From: Paraburkholderia sejongensis
GTDB lineage: Bacteria; Pseudomonadota; Gammaproteobacteria; Burkholderiales; Burkholderiaceae
Direction: 5' to 3'
Assembly (NCBI RefSeq): GCF_020880815.1
Contig: NZ_JAJITD010000002.1
Coordinates: forward strand, 124,001 to 188,000
Length of the DNA: 64,000 bases
This document shows positions 57,998 through 64,000 of the stretch, one piece after another. Both the position numbers and the translations under genes were made by a program. Position 1 is the stretch's first letter. Each line of letters opens with the position of its first letter. Under the pieces are notes generated by a model. It had not been told where the DNA came from. It saw only the letters and a program-made list of their open reading frames with translations, and did not search any database.

Positions 57998-58933
57998 TTA
58001 TGCGCCCAGCATCCAGCGCAACGTCTCGGTGAAAGGAATCGATTCGACCGACGGCACCAGCGAGTGCAATTTGGCCGGCGAGCCCGCCAGCATTTTGACG
58101 TCCGTCTGGCGGACGAAGGCGGGATTGATCTGAACTTCGAGTTCGTGGCCGGTCAGCTCGCTCGCCGCGGCGAGAATCTCGCGCAACGAATACGGGGTGC
58201 CGGTGCAGACATTCACGATCTCGCTCGCGACGTCGGCATCGAGCAGCGCCTCGTATGCGCTCGCCACGTAGCGCACGTCCGAGAAGTCGCGTGCGATGTC
58301 GATGTTGCCCAGTTCGATCGACGGCGCGCGGCGCGCGAAATGGCTGACGATCTTCGGCACGAGGAAGTTCACCGCCTGGCCGCGGCCGGTGTAGTTGAAC
58401 GGCCGCGCGATCAGGACCGGCAGACGGTCGAACCACGTGCGCACCATCGCTTCCATCGCCGCCTTGCTGGCCGCGTAGTGATTGACCGGGTTGAGCGGGA
58501 AGCTCTCGTCGATCGCCGCGCTGCTGACGTTGCCGTACACGTTCGCGCTGCTCGCGATCAGCAGCTTGCGCGGCACATGGCCGATCGCCGCGCACGCTTC
58601 GAGCAGGTTCAGCGTGCCGAGCACGTTGACGCGATAGAAGTCGAGCGGATCGGCGTGCCCGACGAAGCTGATCGCGGCCAGATGCACCATGTAGTCGGGG
58701 CGCACGCTGTCGAGCACGCGCCGGCATTCGTCCGGCGACGTGATATCGATCCTGATGCGGGTCGGCGTGTCGGGCTGGTCGCCGCCGGACACCGCTTCGA
58801 TCACGGTATGACCGCGCGCGAGCAGTTTGTCGACCAGATAGCGGCCGGTGAAACCGCTGGCGCCCGTGACGAGCGTACGAAAGGATTGCGGCGCTCCGAC
58901 AGAGGAGCTGCTGGCTTCGTTCACGAGAGTCAT
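57998..58933 (-). CDS. NAD-dependent reductase/epimerase, second Rmd-like protein
   Basis: A 311-residue SDR similar to the rmd product at 42.85 kb: LVTGASGFTGRYLVDKLLAR, HLAAISFVGHADP, IASSANVYGN, YAASK and RPFNYTGRGQAVNFLVPKI appear in both. Start at 58933 (MTLVNEASSSS). It is likely a GDP-4-keto-6-deoxy-D-mannose reductase, although no second gmd is next to it. It precedes rfbB on the same strand with a 416-base gap and diverges from apaH. Confidence 0.83.
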   Translation of the reverse strand: MTLVNEASSSSVGAPQSFRTLVTGASGFTGRYLVDKLLARGHTVIEAVSGGDQPDTPTRIRIDITSPDECRRVLDSVRPDYMVHLAAISFVGHADPLDFYRVNVLGTLNLLEACAAIGHVPRKLLIASSANVYGNVSSAAIDESFPLNPVNHYAASKAAMEAMVRTWFDRLPVLIARPFNYTGRGQAVNFLVPKIVSHFARRAPSIELGNIDIARDFSDVRYVASAYEALLDADVASEIVNVCTGTPYSLREILAAASELTGHELEVQINPAFVRQTDVKMLAGSPAKLHSLVPSVESIPFTETLRWMLGA

Positions 58934-59117
58934 CCTGTTTGTTGTGGCGCAATAACGCGCGCGGTTCTCGATGCTTCGCCGGCAAGCGGCGTGTGCCAAC
59001 CGAGGGCGCGGTATCCGAACGTCAAACGGGCTATTATGTCACGCTAACTTGCTGCACCGCCCACCGCGGCACGTCTCGTGCGTGGCCGCGAGTATCGAAT
59101 CGCTTCCACTTCGTTTG

Positions 59118-59990
59118 ATGACACCGTCCACCGCCTCCAGCCCGTCCACTTCCCCGGCCCCTCTTGCGTTCGGCGATCTGCAAGGCTGCCGCAAGCCGTT
59201 CGAACAACTGCTCGCGAAAGCGGCGCCGCCGGCCGGCACACCGCTGTGGTTCGCCGGCGACCTGATCAACCGGGGGCCGGAATCGCTGGCGACACTGCGC
59301 GACGTGATCGCGCTCGGCGAACGCGCGGTGCCGGTGCTCGGCAATCACGATCTGCATCTGTTGTCGGTATCGGCGGGGATTCGCAAGTCGAAGAAAGGCG
59401 ACACGATCGACGAGATTCTCGCCGCGCCCGACGCCGCCGATCTGCTCGAATGGGTACGCCACCGGCCGCTCGCGCATTTCGACCACGGCATGCTCATGGT
59501 GCACGCGGGCGTGCTGCCGCAATGGGACGTCGCGCTCACGCTGGAACTGGCCGACGAATTGCAGCGCGCACTGCGCGCGCCGACCTGGAAGGAAACGCTC
59601 GCGGGTCTGTACGGCAACGAGCCGAGTCGCTGGACGCCGGCGCTCAAGGGTATCGACCGTCTGCGCGTCACTTGCAGCGCGCTCACGCGCATGCGCTTTT
59701 GCACCCCCGACGGCACGATGGATTTCAGCAGCAGCGGCACACTCGCTTCGGCGCCGGCCGGCTGCGTGCCGTGGTTCGACGCGCCCTCGCGCCGGACCGC
59801 CGATGTCACCGTCGTGTTCGGCCATTGGGCCGCGCTCGGCCTGCTGATGCGCGAGAACCTGATCGGCCTCGATTCGGGCTGCGTGTGGGGCCAGAAGCTG
59901 TCGGCGGTGACGCTCGCGAAGCATCCGGCGCAGCGCACGCTGACCCAGGTCGATTGCGATGCTTGCGCGGTGCCGCACGGCGGGAATTGA
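59118..59990 (+). CDS. apaH: Symmetrical bis(5'-nucleosyl)-tetraphosphatase
   Basis: A 290-residue PPP-family phosphatase that splits Ap4A into two ADP and can remove Np4 caps from RNA. The metal motifs are [12 protein letters not shown] (GDxxG), [12 protein letters not shown] (GDxxNRG) and [10 protein letters not shown] (GNHD), followed by [11 protein letters not shown]. The ATG at 59118 gives a 14-residue Ser/Pro/Thr leader; the longer frame upstream is not family-like. It converges on plsC. Confidence 0.93.
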   Translation: MTPSTASSPSTSPAPLAFGDLQGCRKPFEQLLAKAAPPAGTPLWFAGDLINRGPESLATLRDVIALGERAVPVLGNHDLHLLSVSAGIRKSKKGDTIDEILAAPDAADLLEWVRHRPLAHFDHGMLMVHAGVLPQWDVALTLELADELQRALRAPTWKETLAGLYGNEPSRWTPALKGIDRLRVTCSALTRMRFCTPDGTMDFSSSGTLASAPAGCVPWFDAPSRRTADVTVVFGHWAALGLLMRENLIGLDSGCVWGQKLSAVTLAKHPAQRTLTQVDCDACAVPHGGN

Positions 59991-60046
59991 CTAGAAGAGA
60001 GTGAAGCCCGGTTGGGCGCGTTGCTGATCGGTGCGCTGCTGGCGCG

Positions 60047-60070
60047 CTGCTGGCACGTTAAGGCCAGCAG
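60047..60070. terminator. Hairpin between convergent apaH and plsC
   Basis: An 8-bp perfect stem ctgctggc / gccagcag (60047-60054 and 60063-60070) with an 8-base loop. No strong T-run on either side. Confidence 0.4.
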
Positions 60071-60077
60071 TAAGAAC

Positions 60078-60932
60078 TCAGGCCGAGCGGCCCGGTTGAT
60101 CGACCGGCTCGATCAGCGGGTCGACCGCGCCGGCCGCGGAAGATGCCGCAGCGTGGTTCGCTTCGCGCTCCTGTGCGAGCGAACCTGCCGGCGCCCGGCC
60201 GCGCTGCAGATCGGACAGCGCGCCGGCCACCACCTGCTGCGCCTGCGCCGCCAGCTCGCGGCGGTCCGCGCCGGGTGCGAGCGGCGCGCCGACATACACG
60301 TGAGCGGTCAGCGGCCCGCCGCGCAACAGCATGTCGAGCGAATCGGACAACGACAGATCGTCGATATACGCGGGCGCGGTCGATTGCTTACCCGCCGCGT
60401 CTTCATACATGATGCACACCGGCTGCACCGGCACACCGGCCGACACCGCGGCCTGAAACATATTCGCGTGAAACGGCAGCAGCGCGAGCCCGTTCGATGT
60501 CGTGCCTTCCGGAAACACGCACATCAGCTCGCCGGCGCTCAAACGGCCCGCGAGTTCGTGCATGATCCGCTTCGCGTCGCTGCGCTTCTCGCGCTGGATG
60601 AACACCGTATCGAGCTGCTGCGCAAGCCAGCCGACCAGCGGCCACTGCCGGATCTCCGCCTTCGACACGAACGGCGTCGGCCGCCACGCATTGATCACGT
60701 AGATGTCGATCCACGAGATGTGATTGGCGACCACCAGCGCGCCGCGGTCGAGCCGCGCCGCGTCGTTGTGCACGACGAGCCGCATTCCGCACAGCCGCAG
60801 CATCTTCAGCGACCACGCGCGATTGAGCGCGTGACGCCGCTCGGCGCTCGCGTTCGGAAAACGCGTCGCGACGGTCCACATGCCGTGCAGCAGATGCGCG
60901 ATGAGACGGACCTTGCGTAACGCGAGCTTCAT
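60078..60932 (-). CDS. plsC: 1-acyl-sn-glycerol-3-phosphate acyltransferase
   Basis: A 284-residue membrane-associated acyltransferase making phosphatidic acid. It has an N-terminal hydrophobic/basic segment, the catalytic NHISWID (His-x4-Asp), the acceptor-binding VFPEGTTS, and a later VPVQPVCIMYED strand. The C-terminal ~40 residues are low complexity and Ala-rich. The start at 60932 lies 45 bases after the pyrX stop, so it is probably the tail of the pyr transcript. Confidence 0.88.
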   Translation of the reverse strand: MKLALRKVRLIAHLLHGMWTVATRFPNASAERRHALNRAWSLKMLRLCGMRLVVHNDAARLDRGALVVANHISWIDIYVINAWRPTPFVSKAEIRQWPLVGWLAQQLDTVFIQREKRSDAKRIMHELAGRLSAGELMCVFPEGTTSNGLALLPFHANMFQAAVSAGVPVQPVCIMYEDAAGKQSTAPAYIDDLSLSDSLDMLLRGGPLTAHVYVGAPLAPGADRRELAAQAQQVVAGALSDLQRGRAPAGSLAQEREANHAAASSAAGAVDPLIEPVDQPGRSA

Positions 60933-60976
60933 GAGCGGAGCTTTCCTCGATGGGGCCGAAACCGAAACGCGGCGGC

Positions 60977-62257
60977 TCAGCGTGCTTCGTACGCGAGCCG
61001 GCCCGCCACCACGGTCGCCCGCACGCGGGCCGGCAGTTCGTAGCCGAGGAACGGCGTGTTGTGCCCCTGGCTCTTCAGCGCGCGCGGCTCGACGCGCCAG
61101 TGCGCATGGCGATCGAACACGCACAGATCGGCGACCGCGCCGAGCGCGACGCTGCCGGCCGCTTCGAGACCGAGCACCCGCGCGGGCGCCGCGGTGATGC
61201 GGTTCAGCGCGGTGGCGAGCGGCACGCCCGCTTCGTCGGCCCATTTGACCGTCAGCGACAGGAACAGCTCGAGACCGGTCGCGCCCGGCGTGGCCTCGGC
61301 GAACGGCAGCAGTTTTTCGTCGTCGTCGACCGGTGTGTGGGCCGAGCAGATCGCGTCGATCGTGCCGTCGACCAGACCCGCGCGGATCGCTTCGCGATCG
61401 CGCTGCTGACGCAGCGGCGGGTCCAGGCGGAACTGCGCGTCGAAGTAACCGATGTCGAGATCGATCAGATGCAGGTGGTTCGCGGTCACGTCGCACGACA
61501 CGGGCAGGCCCTCGGCCTTGGCCGCGCGCATCAGCTCGACGCCGGCCGCCGAAGAGACGTGCGAAATATGCACGCGCGCACCGGTCACCCGGACCAGTTC
61601 GAAAATCGTATGCAGTGCGATCGTTTCAGCGGCGACCGGCACGCCCGACAGACCGAGCCGCGACGCCAGCGCGCCGCTCGCGGCGACGCCGCTCTTGCCG
61701 AGATACGCATCGACCGGACGCAGCCACGTGGTGAACCCATAAGTCTTCGCGTACTGCAGCGCGCGCATCATCACCTGGGTATCGACGATCGGCGTATCGG
61801 CCTGCGAAAAGCCGACGCAGCCCGCCTCGGTCAACTCGACCATCTCGGTGATGACCTGCCCTTTCAAACCGACCGTCAGCGCGCCGAGCGGATACACGTG
61901 CGCCTGGTTCAGATTGCGCGCGCGAAAGCGCAGCATTTCGACGAGGCCCGGTTCGTCGAGCGTCGGATCGGTGTCCGGCGGACACACGAGGCTCGTCACG
62001 CCGCCGGCGACCGCCGCGGCCATTTCGGATTTGAGCGTCGCCTTGTGCTCGTAACCCGGCTCGCGCAGCCGCGCGCACAGGTCGACCAGACCCGGCGCGA
62101 CCGTCAGGCCGCGCGCGTCGATCGTGTGTTCGGCCTGGAAACCGGCCGGCGCGGCGCCGAGCGCGGCGATCTTGCCGTCGGCGATAAAAATGTCCTGCTG
62201 CTGTTCGGTGCCCGCTGCCGGATCGATCAGCGTGCCGCCTTGAATATGAATCTTCAT
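60977..62257 (-). CDS. pyrX: Dihydroorotase-like protein, catalytically degenerate (PyrC'/PyrX type)
   Basis: 426 residues of amidohydrolase fold. The metal motif that reads D-x-H-x-H-x-R-E-P-G in active enzymes is here DLCARLREPG, so both His are gone; the late TDHAPH-like motif reads CSAHTP, losing the catalytic Asp. HISHVSS is kept. Directly after pyrB, this fits the inactive PyrC' subunit which, in Pseudomonas putida, is needed for assembly and activity of aspartate carbamoyltransferase. A true dihydroorotase should be encoded elsewhere. It is commonly annotated as dihydroorotase (pyrC). Confidence 0.88.
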   Translation of the reverse strand: MKIHIQGGTLIDPAAGTEQQQDIFIADGKIAALGAAPAGFQAEHTIDARGLTVAPGLVDLCARLREPGYEHKATLKSEMAAAVAGGVTSLVCPPDTDPTLDEPGLVEMLRFRARNLNQAHVYPLGALTVGLKGQVITEMVELTEAGCVGFSQADTPIVDTQVMMRALQYAKTYGFTTWLRPVDAYLGKSGVAASGALASRLGLSGVPVAAETIALHTIFELVRVTGARVHISHVSSAAGVELMRAAKAEGLPVSCDVTANHLHLIDLDIGYFDAQFRLDPPLRQQRDREAIRAGLVDGTIDAICSAHTPVDDDEKLLPFAEATPGATGLELFLSLTVKWADEAGVPLATALNRITAAPARVLGLEAAGSVALGAVADLCVFDRHAHWRVEPRALKSQGHNTPFLGYELPARVRATVVAGRLAYEAR

Positions 62258-62306
62258 GCGCTGCCTTTGTTAAACCTGTGGTTCAGCCGGTGCTTCGGCT
62301 TCCTGA

Positions 62307-63332
62307 TCAGTCGTTGTTGCCCGCGACGATGCCCATCACCGCCATGCGCACCGCGATCCCGAACGTCACCTGGTTCAGGATCACCGATTGCGGGCCGTCC
62401 GCGACCTGCGAGTCGATCTCGACGCCGCGGTTCATCGGACCGGGGTGCATCACGATCGCATCGGGCGCGGCGAGCGCGAGACGCTCGGGCGTCAGGCCCC
62501 AGCTCTTGAAGTATTCCTGCGACGACGGCAGCAGCGCGCCGCTCATGCGCTCGTTCTGCAGACGCAGCATGATAATCACGTCGACGTCCTTCAGACCTTC
62601 GTCGAGGTTGTGGAACACCCGCACGCCCATCTGTTCGAGGCCGCCCGGCAGCAGCGTGCGCGGACCGATCGCGCGCACCTCGGGCACGCCGAGCGTGGTC
62701 AGCGCATGAATGTCGGAGCGCGCGACGCGCGAGTGCAGGATGTCGCCGACGATCGCCACGCGCAGCTTCGTGAAGTCCTTCTTGTAGTGGCGGATCGTGT
62801 ACATGTCGAGCAGCCCCTGGGTGGGGTGCGCGTGCCGGCCGTCGCCGGCGTTGATCACGTGCACGTGCGGCGCACAGTGCTGCGCGATCAGATACGGCGC
62901 GCCGCTCGACGCATGACGCACGACGAACAGATCCGCGTGCATCGCCGACAGGTTGTTGATCGTGTCGAGCAGCGATTCGCCCTTGCTGGTCGACGACGCG
63001 TTGATGTTCAGGTTCAGCACGTCGGCGGACAGGCGGGTGGCCGCGATTTCAAAGGTGGTGCGGGTGCGTGTCGAGTTCTCGAAAAACAGGTTGAACACCG
63101 ACTTGCCGCGCAGCAACGGCACCTTCTTCACTTCGCGGTCGGTGACGCTGACGAATTGATCAGCGGAATCGAGAATCTGGTTGACGATGGCCTTCGGCAG
63201 ACCTTCGATCGACAACAGATGTTTGAGCTCGCCGTTTTTCGTGAGCTGCGGATTGCCCTTCAGGAAGCCGTAACGAAAGCGCTCGGACGCGCTAGCGGAA
63301 GAATCCTGCGGAGCCTGGGTGGCGGTGTTCAT
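62307..63332 (-). CDS. pyrB: Aspartate carbamoyltransferase catalytic subunit
   Basis: A 341-residue enzyme joining carbamoyl phosphate and aspartate. [13 protein letters not shown] binds carbamoyl phosphate, with [25 protein letters not shown] and [11 protein letters not shown] as further signatures. The ~25-residue N-terminal extension ([19 protein letters not shown]) is longer than in E. coli PyrB, as in other ATCases that pair with PyrC'. No pyrI is adjacent. It is in the order pyrR-pyrB-pyrX. Confidence 0.96.
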   Translation of the reverse strand: MNTATQAPQDSSASASERFRYGFLKGNPQLTKNGELKHLLSIEGLPKAIVNQILDSADQFVSVTDREVKKVPLLRGKSVFNLFFENSTRTRTTFEIAATRLSADVLNLNINASSTSKGESLLDTINNLSAMHADLFVVRHASSGAPYLIAQHCAPHVHVINAGDGRHAHPTQGLLDMYTIRHYKKDFTKLRVAIVGDILHSRVARSDIHALTTLGVPEVRAIGPRTLLPGGLEQMGVRVFHNLDEGLKDVDVIIMLRLQNERMSGALLPSSQEYFKSWGLTPERLALAAPDAIVMHPGPMNRGVEIDSQVADGPQSVILNQVTFGIAVRMAVMGIVAGNND

Positions 63333-63413
63333 GGTGTACCTGCTTCAAATACGGACTACGACGTGATCGGTGTCGCCGCGCACTGGGGGCGATGCTCGCG
63401 GGCTACGCGAATT

Positions 63414-63953
63414 TCAATCGACGCGTGCTTCGGTGTGAAAAGAAAACCGCTGGCCGCCGGCGCCGTCGTCGTCGCGGGCCAGCACCAGCGTCGCGTGGGC
63501 GGGCACGTCCACCGCGCCGCCGACGAAGCGCGCCGCCACCGGCAGTTCGCGGCCGCCGCGATCGGCGAGCACCGCGAGTTCGACCGCGGCCGGGCGGCCG
63601 TAGTCGTACAGCTCGTTGAGCGCCGCGCGAATCGTGCGGCCGGTGTACAGCACGTCGTCGACCAGCACGATGCGGCTGCCGTCGACCGCGAACGGCAACG
63701 AGGTCGGGCTCGCCTGAGCGTGCAGGCCTTTCTTCGCGTAGTCGTCGCGATGCAGCGCGACGTTCACCACGCCGAAAGCCGGCACGCTCAGGTCGCGCGC
63801 GAGACGCTCGGCGAGCCACGCGCCACCGCTATGAATGCCGGCCAACGCCACCGCATCGGCACTGCCGGGCGCGGCGGCGAGCCGCTCGCCGTAGGCCGCG
63901 CGAATCTGGTCGAGCAACGCGCGATACAGCGCTTCGGCGTCAATGGAACTCAT
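63414..63953 (-). CDS. pyrR: Bifunctional pyr operon regulator/uracil phosphoribosyltransferase
   Basis: A 179-residue PRTase-fold protein. The PRPP loop IVLVDDVLYTGRTIRAAL is clear, with LAGIHSGGAWLAERLA near the N-terminus and DRGGRELPV toward the end. It has UPRTase activity in most members; RNA-binding attenuation is established in Bacillus but not generally shown in proteobacteria, and no obvious attenuator is seen between it and pyrB. It overlaps the preceding ruvX end by 14 bases. Confidence 0.92.
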   Translation of the reverse strand: MSSIDAEALYRALLDQIRAAYGERLAAAPGSADAVALAGIHSGGAWLAERLARDLSVPAFGVVNVALHRDDYAKKGLHAQASPTSLPFAVDGSRIVLVDDVLYTGRTIRAALNELYDYGRPAAVELAVLADRGGRELPVAARFVGGAVDVPAHATLVLARDDDGAGGQRFSFHTEARVD

Positions 63954-64000
63954 GGTCGTCGGAAAGTTCGTCTAGATATTGCTGGAGGATGATGCTCGCG
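63940..64000 (-). CDS. ruvX: Holliday junction resolvase-like protein RuvX/YqgF, C-terminal end only
   Basis: The last 19 codons are in the window, reading ASIILQQYLDELSDDHEFH then TGA at 63940-63942. The IILQQYLDE helix is the usual C-terminus of YqgF/RuvX, and the ruvX-pyrR linkage is common in Burkholderiales. It overlaps the pyrR start by 14 bases. The identification depends on this short end plus context. Confidence 0.65.
   Translation of the reverse strand, partial: ASIILQQYLDELSDDHEFH

Noticed and set aside
60950..62509. 519-codon plus-strand frame over pyrX and the end of pyrB
   Set aside because: Spans two minus-strand genes and their gap; no motif or ribosome-binding site.

Overview
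The window reads as a chromosomal segment of a high-GC betaproteobacterium, most likely Burkholderia or Paraburkholderia. This is judged from the strong G/C third-position bias and from several recognisable linkages: urt and ure transport and urease genes, waaA with a Kdo 3-hydroxylase gene and waaC, the rml-wzm-wzt...wbiGHI O-antigen frame, and the ruvX-pyrR-pyrB-pyrX-plsC block with apaH close by. No rRNA, tRNA, CRISPR array or intact insertion sequence was found.

Layout. (1) 0-2.9 kb: the start of a LacI-family regulator with a perfect operator palindrome, a PCMT-type methyltransferase, a small rhodanese, and a HipB-like antitoxin gene with four evenly phased operators followed by a hipA gene broken by an internal deletion. 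(2) 3.2-15.9 kb: a complete urea-to-ammonia module, with the ABC importer urtABCDE, two small unknown genes, and ureD, ureABC, ureEFG. Both the importer operon and the ureABC part are preceded by consensus sigma-54 promoters, which points to nitrogen-limitation control. A 54-codon reading frame for a putative secreted peptide sits between the second sigma-54 promoter and ureA. (3) 16.0-21.1 kb, minus strand: LPS core genes waaA, kdoO and waaC, and the phosphomannomutase/phosphoglucomutase. (4) 21.4-28.9 kb: a small flippase-type cluster (wzx, GT2, GT4, galE), a chemoreceptor and a WecA-like sugar-phosphate transferase. (5) 29-59 kb: the O-antigen region. The minus-strand frame runs rfbBACD, GT2, wzm, wzt, tandem GT2, GT2 ... 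GT2, wbiG, wbiH, wbiI. A plus-strand block at 35.1-48.4 kb lies inside it: manC, a 1108-residue FkbM/coiled-coil/RgpF/GT4 fusion, a GT2, gmd, rmd, a second FkbM/coiled-coil protein and a three-module GT-B protein. A sulfotransferase gene sits at the junction. (6) 59-64 kb: apaH, plsC, pyrX, pyrB, pyrR and the end of ruvX (yqgF).

How the genes work together. ManC, Gmd and Rmd would make GDP-D-rhamnose, and RfbABCD would make dTDP-L-rhamnose. WbiH with WbiG and WbiI would start a glycan on undecaprenyl phosphate. The glycosyltransferases would extend it, and Wzm/Wzt would export the finished chain to the lipid A-core acceptor, whose Kdo region is built by WaaA, KdoO and WaaC. The most interesting part is the plus-strand block. 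Two FkbM methyltransferase domains are each followed by a predicted coiled coil of nearly identical length ending in the same STSWRVTAPLR motif. This is architecturally reminiscent of chain-terminating 'molecular ruler' proteins such as E. coli WbdD, but built from a different methyltransferase family.
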